Source: Pyxicephalus adspersus (Eukaryota; Chordata; Amphibia; Anura; Pyxicephalidae). From it: a DNA stretch of 64,000 nt. Below, piece after piece: positions 24,571 through 38,050 of the stretch. Below the pieces are notes generated by a model. It worked only from the letters and a program-made list of their open reading frames with translations. It ran no database searches and was not told the DNA's origin. Location: positions 113,393,498 through 113,457,497 of the forward strand of contig NC_092859.1 in NCBI RefSeq assembly GCF_032062135.1, written 5' to 3'. Positions within the stretch are counted from its first letter, which is position 1. Every line of letters starts with the position of its first letter. A program made the translations under genes and the position numbers.

Positions 24571-26880
24571 TACAAGAAACCATAAACAAAATTGAACTAA
24601 CTACAGATATCACAAAGTGATAATTTATTTATATTAGGCAAGGCAACAATTCAAGAGTCTCACTGGTCTATGAGCCACAGTAAAAATATATGTTTTGCAG
24701 GGAGGTCTGGTCTTGAATCATACTAATATTTAGGTAACCTCTAAATATATATAAATCAACTATGATACATGTTAATAAATAAAACATTTTTATAGTTTTT
24801 TGAGATTACCTGTAAATGCTGCTTTGGTACCCACACATTTCTAGCTGCTATGTACATATCACAAACTTTGGAGGATGTACCAGGGTGCCATTGGGATACA
24901 ATATATAGGATGTCAATGATAAGGCTAAATTACACAGTAGTTGCATTGTAATAAACAGAGCACTTTAACTTTTATAATAAGTCACACATTTCTAAAGACT
25001 TTTATCATTGATGTAGTGATTTAAAAGCAGCTAGGCAGGTAGGTTTGTACCAAAATTAAACCTTTAAATGTTGCATGTACAATCACAAACTGGATGTTGG
25101 GAACAATCTGACACAGGCTAAAGACAACTGTGTATCAAGCTATTGTATTTCACAAGGTATATACTAAAGTTACACTTGGGAACTCCAAGTACATCACCTT
25201 ACAGAAGGATACACATATTAACTCTAAAAAGATGTGTGAAGCAACATGTTGCCATGCATCAGAGTAAGAGAAAGGAACTGGAGCTCCCCGCGCATGTGCG
25301 GTCCGGAGCCCGTGCATTTAATGGTCCGCGACCTGCAAAAGGTTGGGGACAACTGTTTTACAGTTTTCCAAGATGCTTTATCAGTTTTACTAATGTAGGA
25401 AAAATGCCTCAATATTTACAGTCAATATTTACATTTAATTCAATCACTGTGGAATGTGACACTGCAGATGCTAATTTTCCAAGATCAAGGATGAAATATA
25501 TAGGATAACTCTATTCTATTAACATAAACCTATCCTTGGTATCCTATCCTTGGTAACATAAACCTGTCCTTGGTCAAGTCTGCATAGGCATTAAAACTTC
25601 AAACTTAAGATAAAGGTGTAAAGAAGGTAAAAAAAAGTATGATAAGTAGAAAAAAATATAGCATCAAAGGTTCCCACCACAGGGCTACCCATCCCAGTCT
25701 AGGTAGCCAGATTTCAAAGCACCCCTGGTATGTTATTTGTTCTTTTGTCCCTGTGCTTGTTGCTACCATCTGAGCTCAATGTTGCAGAAGTCTCACAACC
25801 CCCAGTATATGTTCCAGTGGGCTGGCAGAAGGCTGGCACTTAGTAATATCTACTAAGTGAAGTAAGAGCCCTCCTCCCTAGTGTGGTCACAATGGAAGGA
25901 CGTGCTTTGGCATTGCACAAAACTTCTGAGACCCCTACACAAAGATGTTTAGTCTCTTCTACTGATATGTAATATATGATTGGATTGCACTGAAGATTTT
26001 GTAGCTGGGATAATGTCCACAGGGACTTGTTGGGGTGCACAGCTTGGACTAAAAGTCCCCTCTCTGATTGAGTAAACGTTCTGTCTGAAAGGATCTTTAT
26101 ACACTTACCAGGTTAACACTTCTATTCTGCTGCTGTTTCTGGATTGTAGTAGTAAGTTATTGAATTTGTTCATCTGTCTTTGCTCTTAGCATGTTTCACT
26201 AGTTAGACTCCTATAAAAAAAAATACACTAAGATCACAGTAGGTAATTGTGATGCCAAACACTTATTTGTGCATCAATAGTGTAATGAGTCTATCTCACC
26301 CATTCATTCAGTTTCAGAGGCCCTTGTAAAATAATGGTCTATATACAGCTTTTTTTACTGACGAATCCAAGCACAAACTAATAGGGTTTAGCTCATGATG
26401 TTGACATCTGATGTTGAAGCATAGTTGGCTCCTGTAATCCACAATTTTTCTTCTCGTATTCTTATGTTACTGCGCTAGTTTCATGGTTTACACCCATGGT
26501 TATCACACTCATTTGCAGAAAGCATCTCTCTAGATGGACAATTTAGCCATATTGACTGTAAATAAGATGGAATATAAGTCATTTAGATAATAATGTGTAT
26601 TTATGATTTTTTTTCTAAATTTTTATGAGGATGGGTTTGCCATTGTATGAATTTTTTAGGGGTCAGTATATCAAATATAAGAACCTTTGTACCCACAAAA
26701 GGATTTGATGTTTTGTGTAGTCAAGTTTGTAACACAGACAGATGCTCAATTATTTTGTTCAGCAGCAGCCACAATTTTGTCAAAAATACTGATAAAAACA
26801 CACACTTAGCTTGCTGATTTGACAGTGGAGGAACAGCAACACATTTATGAGGTTATGCCTCTGCTCATTCTGCTCTCTGT
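24571..26880. other. Intergenic, mostly unique-looking
   Basis: Only a small hAT-type fragment (25275-25355) and a short tandem of 'cctatccttggt' at 25525-25580 were seen. No exon was recognised. Confidence 0.45.
25275..25355. mobile_element. hAT MITE right-end fragment (family of 58793-59105)
   Basis: The blocks 'gagctccccgcgcatgtgcg', 'gagcccgtgcattta', 'atggtccgcg' and terminal 'ggttggggacaactg' match, in order, the right end of the complete copy at 58793-59105. The left part is absent. Confidence 0.7.
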
Positions 26881-26910
26881 TGTTATCAGCAAATGTACAT
26901 GCAGAAAAGT

Positions 26911-27031
26911 CTGATTGGCTGCCAGTGCTGCATCTCCCTCTCCCTCCCTAAGTACCGCTATATAAAAGATTACAAGAGGCTGCTAATAAAACACATTTAG
27001 GTACTTACGCTTGTTTTATTAAAAAATACAG
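26911..27031 (+). promoter_or_regulatory. Candidate TATA/CCAAT promoter with short first exon
   Basis: An inverted CCAAT box (gattggct, 26913-26920) lies about 45 bases before TATAAAAG (26961-26968) in a locally GC-richer stretch with a CT-rich spacer. Initiation would be expected near 26990. A donor 'ACAG before gtaatg' follows at 27032. No coding exon downstream can be linked to it, so it could belong to a noncoding RNA, an unseen gene, a retroelement, or be chance. Confidence 0.28.
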
Positions 27032-28612
27032 GTAATGATCTTCTACTAAATATAGAACTGCATTTTTTATATTTCTGCCTTGTGATATATCTAAACTGAA
27101 TGATACATACTGTACGGCTGTTGTTAAAATGACTGGTTACTTTTTGTTTTTTGTAAATAGATTTGCACATCCATTATGAATGCTTTAATATTGCTGTAAG
27201 TAGACAAAAAAAGTCTGGTGTGCCATTTGGTAGGTCTGCAAACCTTTCTTAGAGCATGTGACAGTGTTTTGTTTTGTTTTTTTTTGCTCAAAGTTATTGT
27301 AAGAAGATAACCTCAATGAACATGCATTGCCCAAAAAATATTAATGGGATGGAAATATGAAAGGTGAGAAAACATATTTCACATCTATATCAGATTTCAT
27401 GTATCACACCCTGCCCTGGAAGAAGGACAGTGAATGTGATCAGGTGCTATTTTAGCACTTTTGTTTTACTTTACTTTGAAATCAGACTCATGATAAGCAA
27501 AATACTCCATGCTTGTAAAATATTTCACAGACATTATTGGTGCTGTTCAAATGGTGCTAATTAATCTAGTGAAATCTCCCATGCAAATATTTAAACTGTG
27601 AAGAATATATACAGAAAACTAACCGGGCCAATAAGAGGATCAAACTTTTGACACTTTTTGATTATTTTATATGCAAAACAAAGCTGACAACGTTTTGTAG
27701 CTATTCTCATACTAATAGAAAAAAAGTACACTAAATATTACATAATATACAATTGTTGATTTTTATATAGCCATATGAAAAGGAATTCCTATTTTGGGAT
27801 ATGGTTTTTGTCCCTTCTGAACAGCTGGACTCACAATACCATTTGGGGTTAGTGTAAGCTTGAAGAGCAATTGTTTCTGTGATTTATATAGTACAAAGTA
27901 GATATTATTTGCAGGTCACTGTGATTATTTTGTGATGCATTTAAAAAGTAATTAGCTAGACATGAGAAATACCTTACTCACCGTTCTGCTCAAGTAGTGG
28001 CTAAATAATGATGTTCTGCTGATGCATCTGCTATGATTTAGTATGTTAAGAACATATAGCACTTTATGAACCGCATACTCTTTAAGTATTCTACTGCTTT
28101 TCGTAGTATTTTAAATTAAGTTATCTTGGCTATAGTTACTAATGTTAGAGCTATACAGACAATTTATAGCAGCTTAGTCACATTTTGGAAAATCACTAGT
28201 GATGCATTATTAAGAGTAGCATTTGGTGGCTAAACAGCTGAAACAAATAATTGCCTATGGTGTAAAATACATCAGTACCATGTAGGAGCAAATATTCTTT
28301 CATGATCACACAATACTTTAAACTAGTGATCACTGCTACATGCTACTCGTACACCTTACAATAATGGGAGCTGTGAATTCCATCTAATTAGTGATCAGAG
28401 GCTACTCTTAGAGATTTTAGTAATGTGACTGAGCTCAGATTGGAGTTGTGATGATGCCAGGTTTGGTATTTTTTGGATATTTTCTGTTAATAACATAATA
28501 TATGTATAACAGAGAGTTCTGCTTCATCAAAGGCTTTTTTTTCTAAATGACAAAGATAGAAGAAGTTTGTATGACTAATATGCTAATAAAATCATGTATA
28601 GTTCATGCTGGC
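27032..28612. other. Intergenic, nothing recognised
   Basis: The stretch is AT-rich with no coding or repeat signature that I can support. Confidence 0.45.
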
Positions 28613-29415
28613 TTTCTCTTCTTTTCAATAATTTTTATAGAGATGTACAAGATGAGATAGAAGTCTCAGATCAATAACAATAAATAGAGCCAACAGAAGA
28701 ATGCATTATAATGAGTCATGGGCTAGACATAGACCAAAGGTCAACAACATAAAACAGAACTACAATAAGCTTTTTAGGTATAACCCCATTACAGAATGAT
28801 CTAGTCCACAGAGCTTGAGGAAAAGAGGGTGACAAAACTCCTCACAAACTGGAATTAAGGAAAATCTTGTCATTACCATTAAGCTTTACTAAGAAAGGAA
28901 ATAACAAATTATACATCACTAGAGAGCCAAACCAAGGAAATTAGTCCAGCTAGAAAACAGACATATAAGGAGGGTAGGTGGAATAAAAGGGGAAGACAGG
29001 GAGGGCCAGGAGCCATCCCAGTGGGACAGAAATGAAGGGTTCTTGGGATTATTAAGATCCTGAGATTTACAAATCCAAATCATTCAGCATGTAATGGTCT
29101 AACCAAGAGGGCCATACACGTGAATTTGTCCATGGAGTCAGTCATAGCTCTCATCTTTTTAGTGTACAATATATACTGTATATAAAAATTAGGCCATTTC
29201 TTGTTTTACTTGAGCTACAGTAGGAGTTGCAGACCACTAAGAACCTTCAAAAGAATTATTTCAGCTGCTGTGAATAGGTAAATCAACAGGCGGAACTGAA
29301 CATTAGTATACCAAGTAGGTTTATGGTTGCCCAGGACAATTTGTAAACCTTGGAAAAACTTGGAAGCACCACCCATATGAAGTTGGGACACATTTCTATA
29401 AGCTCTGCACAAACT
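28613..29415 (-). repeat. Probable LINE 3' region, minus strand
   Basis: The left edge is T-rich ('ttcaataatttttatagaga', the complement of an A-rich 3' end), followed by about 800 bases without coding sense. The style matches the segments at 43970-44700 and 60615-61105. It reads like the untranslated 3' region of an L1/Tx1-like or related LINE in reverse orientation. The family assignment is tentative. Confidence 0.38.
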
Positions 29416-30411
29416 CATTATTAATTTATAGTCATGTTAGCTTTCCTAAATTAATTTCTGGTAAAGGTAGGCAAATAGATAAACATATACACATAAAATT
29501 CATGTATGAAGGCTGTTTTACTTGTGTTTCAGTTCTTCCAGTCTTGAGATTTACACAGTTCTTTCCAGCATCACAGCCCTGTCTAGCAGAATACAGCCTG
29601 ATATTTTAGATTCTCTTTTACTCAATAGTCCCCTTACCACTCAAAATTGTGCTTGGACTGTAAAAAGAAATGCCGCACATGTATGATCTCTTTCTGAGCT
29701 CTGCTGTGCACATTAGGTTAAAAGCAAGTTATATTCAAGTACTTAACTGCTTGCATTTAAAACAAGTTTAATGATATACTACTGATCACTGGACTACAAT
29801 AAAGTGTGACATTTTATTGTATTTCGCAAATGTGGAACAGGAAAAACATTTAGACTCTCTCTAAAACTAGTTAAAACAAATCACAGAATCTATCAAATGG
29901 CCTAAGTTCCCAAAGTTTTAATTTTTTTAAAGGTGATCTCCATCAAAAAATTATAGAAAGAACAGCAAAAGGTAAATGTCCAGACAGAAGGGTGTTAGGG
30001 TCAGACACCTGTTAGGGGTTGGTAATCAGACAGCAGGGTGTTGGGAAGTGACCAGGAAATAGGTAAATGTGATGTTAAAATATACGTAAACCAAAAGAAT
30101 AAAAACATAACAAATGTCTATGTCAAATCCATGGAGGAGCAGGATTGTCACCCCAAGCTGTTCCCATGATTTGGATCACAAACTTCTTTCTTTCTTCTGA
30201 TCCCTCTCCATATTGCACAGAAGACAGCTGGGAGGGCTGATAACACTGATATTTCAGTTTAGCGCGCAAAAACAAATAAAACAAAAAATAAAAACAGAAA
30301 AGTAACCACCACACCTAAGGGTTTGTAAGAAGCAATATATTATGTTTTTGTACCTGGGTTTTGATAGACTTTAATTGCATTTTCCTCTGTGCTGTTCCAG
30401 ATACAGCGCTA
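29416..30411. other. Intergenic, nothing recognised
   Basis: The only structure seen is a short imperfect repetition of 'cagggtgttggg'-like text at 29985-30050. Confidence 0.4.
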
Positions 30412-30477
30412 TTTATTGTACAGCGCTGCGTAATATGTTGGCGCTATATAAATCCTGTTTAATAATAATAATAAATA
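30412..30477 (+). repeat. L2/CR1-type LINE 3' end fragment
   Basis: It contains 'gtacagcgctgcgtaatatg' and 'ttggcgctatataaatcctg', ending in (ATA)n. It is a very 5'-truncated insertion of the family at 24290 and 41040. Confidence 0.75.
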
Positions 30478-30947
30478 CAGCTCTCCTAAAACTATCCTAG
30501 GAGATCAGAGATACTATAAACAAATGGCAGCTCCCTATACGTCTATGGTCATGACTGATTTGATCCATAAAACAGCAAGAACCTGAAGTAGAAACCATAT
30601 GGACATAGCTAACTGTACATAGCTAACTACCGTATGTTATTATAAATATCAATTTAGACACTAAAGTTGTAGCTTTAATATGCCAGTGCATCATGAACAT
30701 AAAGTAACAACTTTATTATTAGGTACCAACATGATCTTTTCTGTACAAACTAATAGTTAACAGTAAAAAAAAAAAACAGTTATACATACCAACCAAAGTT
30801 TGCACAAGGAAAGACAAAAATGGAACATTCAAGTTTCATTTCAGTTAGCTAAATAAATGGGGCAAAACCTCAGTTACCCTATGCCTATCGCATATGGAGG
30901 TCCTGCCCCTTTTACATACCCTAGACTGCAATCTTTGACCATATATA

Positions 30948-32319
30948 CACTGCTCAAAAAATTATAGGAACATTCCATTTTATAACATCAAGTCAGATAA
31001 AGGTCTGACATATTAATCTATCCAGGTAGAAAGCGTAAGTGATTGTGATTCCTTTCTATGTGCTTTGCTACAAACAAAGGCAGCAACAGGTGGGGCATCA
31101 GCCAAAGAGGGAATGTTTTTTTAACACATACCATTTCTCTATCCTTATTGTTCCAGACTGATTTGCCATCTGTCTTGCAGTTTGCTATCACCCTTGCCAT
31201 TATTGCTACTGTACAGAAGCATAAGATGGCACTTGGGTTGCACAGGTAACCCAGATCCTCCAGGATGGACATCCATCCATGTAATCACAAGAAAATTTGC
31301 TGTGTCTCCCAGTATCAAGAGCATGGTAAAGATACCAAGAAAAGGGTATTTATGCAAGGAGATGTGGGCAGGGCCAAAGAGGGGAAACAACCCAGCAGCA
31401 GCACCAGTATCTGCATTTTTGTGCAAGGAGGAACAGACATACTGTAACGGCATAACACTACTTCTACAAGTCCTACAAGATAACATCCAGTGGTTACACA
31501 TATGTATGCTTCTGAATCACTGGTCAGAAACCGAACGGATGAGGGTGGGATGTGGGTCTGATGTCCTGTAGTGGGACCTGTGCTCACAACCTAGCATCAT
31601 GCAGATCAATTGGCATTTGCCAGAGAACATCAGAATTGGCAGCATGCAGCTCAATCGGAATTTGCAATGGAACACCAGATTTGGCAGGCTAACCATTGAT
31701 GCCTGGTTCTCTTTACTGAATGTATCCTCGGAATCAATGTTCTAGCCAATGGTACCATAACTGCTGTTAGGCACTGGGATGAAATACTTAAGCTCACTTT
31801 CGGACCTTATTCTATTGCAGCTAGGCCTAAGATCCTCCTGGTGCAGGACAAAGCCTGTCTCATATGACTGTGTAAGCAGTTTCTAAATGATGAATGCATT
31901 GATGACATTGACTGGCCCCACACTTCCCATACCTAAATCCAATGGAGACCCTCTAGGGCATTGTGTATTAGTGCTACAGGTTGTCCAGGAGCTCAATGCC
32001 CTGATTCGGGTCTGGAAGGAGATCCCCCAGGGAACCTTTCACTGTGTAATAAAAAGCATGCCCAGACATTATCCGAAGGCTCACAAAGGTATGTGGTGGC
32101 CATACACATTACTAAGCCCCATTATGAGTTGTGATCAATTTCAAGCAAGTTTTATCATTGTCTGATGTTGCTCAGTATAATTTTGAATCCAGCCTTTCGT
32201 TTCAATTTGACTGTTTTCAAATATTTACACAATTTTATGTCAATACAGATTTTCAACTTGTATATTTCAGCATCATCATCGAGATCTGATAGGCAAGTAG
32301 AATGTTTTTCGGAACAGTG
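30948..32319 (+). pseudogene. Decayed Tc1-like transposon with both ends
   Basis: The element is bounded by TA at 30946-30947 and 32320-32321. The left end is 'cactgctcaaaaaattata' and the right end 'tttttcggaacagtg', inverted matches of the Tc1 type. The plus strand retains transposase remnants: near 31840 'KILLVQDKA' (the family's FLLVHDNA block), near 31900 'IDWPHTS', then text matching the DLNPIE region with a stop, and near 32020 'GRRSPRE' and 'KACPD' (the EIPQ...SMPRR block in mixed frames). Many stops and frameshifts mean no active enzyme. The length of about 1.37 kb is slightly below that of full Tc1-like elements. Confidence 0.85.
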
Positions 32320-35300
32320 TATATATAATGCAGTTTATATAGAGAACACTAGATGGCACATCTATGCTAGCACTCTAATAAATAAGGTGTGTAAAAGATT
32401 TGTAAACTGACCCATGTACTGGGAACTGTTCCAATTTAGATTTAGGTTGACTTTCAGTCCAAGCCAAAAATCCTTCCCAAAATTAACTTGCCGATAAAAG
32501 ATGTCATATGGGAACACAGCCAGTTACTAGAGAAGTTCTAAGTCCAACTTTAGGTGCAAAACTACTCGTACGAGGTATTGCTTGCTAAAAAAATGTGTAA
32601 AATAGCCCATAGCCTGGGTACAGGTTCACTTTAACATATGAATATGTCAGGTTTGAGCAGATTGAAATTGGTGCACCTGGGCTGTTAAAATTCTGAATTA
32701 TATTGCATAGGCTTTAATTGGTGTTTGGCATTTAAACCTGTACTCCAGCCATGAATTCCCTCTTCTCCCTGAACAGTATTCCCATTACCTTATACCTAAT
32801 CAGTGAAGCAATTTAAAAAAAGGAAATTCTGAAATATTCACGTAAATCAATGTACAAGTACTGTTCCAGAGTCTTTGTTGAACTGCAAAATGGGATCGTC
32901 CTCTTTGAAAAACCATGTTGCTTTCTGGTGATGTGAACACTTTAAATTGGATGTCCATTGGCAGGGTCCTGACAGATCCTAAAGACTCCATTGGCAGCAT
33001 GGTGAAACCACCAAGAGGGACAAAGACAAGATCCATTGGAGGTGCCTGGACTATAGAACTCAATTACGCTGTCATAAAAAAACATCATGGGGAGGGGGGT
33101 ATTAGTTAATTTAAAAATTTGCTTTCCTGGTAATAAAAAAGTTGAATTACTGATATAGACATAGAGTTTTTCACCCAGTTATGTTTAGGCCATATGTGCA
33201 CGTTATCCACAGTGTAAAGTGATGACTAATATTAATGATATAATTCATGTTGTTATCGTACTGATTTTCTGCTGCAGATGGAGGCGGAATAAAACTGGAT
33301 CAGTATTTTTACAGCAAGGCTCACAAAAAATGCATGGTGTCAGAGGTAATTCTGTATCAGCACCCTGATTACATTGTAATTCTTGTACGGAACACTGAAA
33401 CATTAGAGGACGTGCAAAGAGCTGATTGATTTAGATGACTGAATAAGTAGAAATAGCATAGGTTTGAGGGCCCAAACCTAAAACTAGATACAGTATGTTG
33501 CAAGATACCAATCTATATATGTGGTGGCCAGGGGTGAAGTAGAGAAAAAATGTTTATCTTGCCATAATCCCAGGTTCTTTGTACATTTTGGTGCATTCTA
33601 TGAATATATCAAACAATTTTATTAAACAAACTTCTCCCTATATAATGGAGATAAAGAGTGGGGTGGAGTTAGCAGTCTAAATGTAGATAGCAACCTAACA
33701 ACAACCCTTACAGCGGAGAAGTGAAGGTTGTCACTCCAAGACAAGAAGTCTGGTATTCACAGGTGTTCCAGGTGACAATAAAGGTAAAAAAAAGAAAATG
33801 AATACAGTCATCACACTTGAGGAAAGATAAGCTGTACAATAGAAAATGTTTTTTTGGGGGTAAAATACAGTTTAGACATCAAGCATATCTAAAGCAAAAA
33901 CTTTTTTTCTTTACATTTTAAGTACAGTAGGGAACAGTTAAAACCAATTATCTTTTCTCTTTTTCATTTTCTTTAATCCTGCCATATAGACCAAGAAATG
34001 ATAGGTTAGATTTCCAAAGTGAGGGAAATCCCCAAAAAGCAGAACCAAAGTTTTACAATGCAAAATTGCAAGCAAGCAAGATTTTGTTTGCAGAAGGGTC
34101 GGGCAATGTCGCTTCTGCAATAAGACATACTTACCTGCCTGATCGAATTCTACTTTCCGAAATAGACTAATATCAGGATATGCCCAGTATCCCTGCAGCC
34201 CCCTGAAGGAACTCCTTCACACCTGCATAGGAGTTACGTCATCCTGGGCTGGCCAATTAGGATGGCTGAAGATCCAACACCTGGAAAAAGAATGACAGAA
34301 TATGGTGGTGCCCACATCAGAAAAAGGACAGATGAGTGAAAATATTAAATTGTGATCAGACTGGCAGGAAGATTTGTTTTAGTGCAGGAGGAACAGATGA
34401 TGCCTGGTTGCGATTTTTAATTTTTAACAGTTTTGCTATAATCAATGGTCACTATACCAAGAATACCCACTGAAAGATTTACCCTCGGCCCCTGTTCTGC
34501 TGATCAGGACATTTATAGAGTATGCATTCACCTAACAGACAGCAAACCTGAAGTGGTTCTATTCATTTCACTACCCAGATTGATATAAAAAAGTTTTGAC
34601 TTAAGTTATATTTTAATCATTATGGTCAAGTAGTCTGTGCCAGATTTTAAATTTCTAAAAAATCAAATACATGAAGTTGTAAAAAGTGCAAGTCCTGAAA
34701 CCCTACACATAATCAGCAAATACTTCCTTGATTAATGTTTATAAATTGACATCAAGAATGTTTAGGTTAATACCTAACCTTAGGGGATATTCTAACTCTT
34801 CCATTACAATAGGTAAACAGATATAGGATGAGCACATATGATGGCAGACATGAACCTATGCTAAATAGATTTTTTCCAACCACATAAGTGATTATAATAA
34901 GATATACTTTGGTAATGTGCCTTGGAATGTGTGTCTCCTGATACTTGTGGGGATATAAACCAAACAGCCTAATCTGTTGTAAATATATTCTTTACAACTT
35001 TATGCTTGATGGGTCCATAGTCTTGCTGAATAATTTAATCTCCTAATTGGAGATGCGTTTAGTTTCCAAACACATAAAAAAAGCAAAGTTCTGTCCCAGG
35101 TGTTAAGAGGACCTCATAGGATTTCTGTCATAGAACCTGGCACCTCACATTTCCAAGCATAATATATATATTTCCAAGACACTAAAATGTAATGCCAGCT
35201 CTATTTATTGTACTTCCTACAAATGATAAAGAAAACCTCATAATTGGGTTGTTAAAGTGAAAAAGCATAACTGAAGTGAATATTTACACAGTTAACTCAT

Positions 35301-35825
35301 TTATCTTTTATTAAACCAGCCCACTATTTATAATGAGTAAAATGGAGGTGTATTTTATTTAAAGCAATCAAGCAATTGTGGTAATGAGAAGAATTACTAT
35401 ATTTACCTGTCTGGAAGCCTGTGTGTTCTAATTTCCCAGTTCTAGACCTACAGTCTCTATTATTGCCATTGACACTGCTGAGGGATGCCTGTGGCCCTTG
35501 TCATGAACCGTGGTCCCTTTATTTGCCCAATATGTCACTGTTGAGTTCTGTAGTGTTGTAGTGGTATGAGGAAGGAAACACGACACAAAGTTGGGGGCAC
35601 AGTCATCTGGAATTCCTATAGGTATAAAATTCATGGGAGGGAGGAAAAACACACACCAAAGAGCTGGGTGTAATAGCTCTTCTACTGCACATACATGATT
35701 GTTTAAATGCCCCTGAGAGAAGCTTCCTTATTTAGTTCATGCATTGTGTGTACAACCAAAGTTCAAGAAGAAAATAGAATTAATTGTCCCTACTTTACTA
35801 ATATGTCATTACTAACCTAGGTTTA
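32320..35825. other. Intergenic, nothing certain
   Basis: The DNA looks unique. One exon-like segment (33278-33345) is discussed in the findings. No other repeat or gene was recognised. Confidence 0.4.
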
Positions 35826-35955
35826 ATTTATGGGATATGGAAGGAAACTTGGGCAGAACATACAAATTCCAAGCAGACATCCGGACTGGGATTTAGACCT
35901 GGGGCTATATTGCTCTACGGCCACAGTGCCAGGCACTGTGCCATCATGCTGCCCT
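35826..35955 (-). repeat. tRNA-derived SINE head fragment, minus strand
   Basis: 'gggatatggaaggaaacttg', 'cagaacatacaaattcc' and 'gactgggatttagacctggg' match in order the head half of the SINE at 14185-14506. The part ending 'gtgccatcatgctgccc' corresponds to the A-box end. Confidence 0.65.
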
Positions 35956-37669
35956 ATGTGATCATATCATCATGTTGATATATTGATATTGATATATTTT
36001 TAAACATTATAGACTGATATTGAGATACAAGGATGCCAACGCTTTCCATTTATGAACAGTGACATATCCACTAATAAACAACATGTCCTCTTCACGTGGA
36101 GTGACTGAATGGTGAGGAATCTCAGACTGCATACTGGTAACATATAAAGTTCAATGCCACTGCCGTCTCAAGGATACACAGGAAAGATGTCAGCTCAGCC
36201 AGCAAACACGTTACATTCTGTCCAGCACAGAGTTATGTAGACAACCAAGTTCAAGAGATTAAGGCAAGCAGCCAGTATTTCTCGTTTTATCCAGTGCAGT
36301 GCTTTTCACCTTTTGCTTTCAGTAACCTTGGTGAATGATATAAAGATAGGGCCACAACTTGCATTTGATGACTTGCATTTTACATCAGTTACACTTCATC
36401 TGTTATTTTACTTCATAAAGAGGGTTCTGATAAACGATGTTAGTAGTACTTGAAGCCATGTTCAGCCATTTTCCATATATCTACAATATCGGAGTAAGCA
36501 TTGGAAATTCATGAGCAAACACGTGTTCTGGCCTTCAACCTAAACTACATCTCCCACCCTTTAATAAAACAAATGGAAAAATCATTCTATATTTGGCAAG
36601 CCTAATGTTGTCTACACAAATAACAAAATAATTGTAAAGTATCCTTTTGATTTACAAATACAGTTTGAGGACACACTAAAATATTCATACCTTCAATGGA
36701 TATTTAAGGTGTAGCCCCATGCGGGCAATTATTGCTGCCCAGGCTTGGCATGTTGTCTGTTTAATAAATAAGCGGAGTGGAGAGGATGAACGGGAGGTGC
36801 CCCACTGTGTCTTGTTGTGAAACAATAGCTGTTGTTTGTGTCGGTGTTTAAGTGATCTGACACAAAGAAATAAATTATTAAGGAACAAGTAATAAGGTAA
36901 GTACCCTGCAGTACACTAACCTAACTTGATTCTAGCAAAAATGCACTCAGCTTCTAGTTTTTTATTGTGGGTTGATCAATGCTCCATTGGAATTGTAAAG
37001 AATGGTGTCACCCCCTTTCCATAAGTCTAAAAACATAGATGGGAGTTGTTCCAAGGGAATACCTGTAAAGGTTGGTGGAATGTTTAAGAAAAGATTGCAG
37101 AGTGGACAAAACACAGGAAGAGGCATTCTTTTGCATTCATCAAACACATATATCAGACACTTTCAATTGTACATTTAAAGATAATTTCTGCTATTATTTT
37201 AACCTACCACCTTACTCTAACTAACCTGTCTTGGAAAAAACATCTAAAACCCTTTTTTACACATCATAAGCATGTATCATGGGATACCTAAGCCCTTAGT
37301 ATGCTTCGTTCCCGCTTTACTTCTGGTGGCAACTTTCTTTGGGTGTCCAGAGGATCAGGGGACCAGTTAGCATATCAGCAGTGCTGAATCAGTTATTACC
37401 CAGGCCAAGAAGCAGGTAAGTATAACTTCCTTCAAAAGGTAAGGGAAATGTGAAAGTATTAGGGGCTGGGTTAGAAGGGGTGAGCAGGAAAGATTTTTTT
37501 CTGGAAATGGCTTTTAGGAGACAACAATGGATCAAATAGTTTATTGTTAGGATTTACATACACTGTCATACACTGAGCTTGAGAAGAAACATACTCATAG
37601 AGCAAAATACTAAATACATGGAGTCATTAGCGAAATATATTCACTTTGGTAGCTTTATAGGTCAAAACT
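35956..37669. other. Intergenic, nothing recognised
   Basis: The sequence contains short open frames only, none with coding character. Confidence 0.4.
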
Positions 37670-38050
37670 GCATTTTTTTAACGTTCTTTATTTTTTCATT
37701 TGTGCAGGTTTCAAAAAGACAATACAATACAATACAAACATATTAGTAGGAGTCAGAGATAATGTGATACAACACTCGGCCTACATCGGAATTAGAACAA
37801 GAAACAAATTTTACATTGTGTATGACAGATCACTATACATGTAAACATGAACATAGTCAAGTATCTATTCCAAGGCCGCATTTTAATATTGATATAGCAC
37901 TGGCAACCCCTTGTATTTACTGCATACATTTTGTACAAATTTGTACAGTGAATAAAATTACTTGTAAATATAATAAATTACCATGCAACATCGCATTCAC
38001 ATTAGCTTGGCTAGGTGTAGGTACATATATTTATTAGTCCTATGTCTGAT
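37670..38050 (-). repeat. Possible retroelement 3' region, minus strand
   Basis: It begins with a T-rich stretch ('aacgttctttattttttcat') followed by a CA/TA-rich segment with 'caatacaatacaatac'. The style is like the segments at 28613 and 60615, but no sequence block clearly recurs, so the call is weak. Confidence 0.25.

Noticed and set aside
31145..31587. Overlapping frames on both strands
   Set aside because: They lie inside the decayed Tc1-like transposon and do not correspond to an intact transposase.
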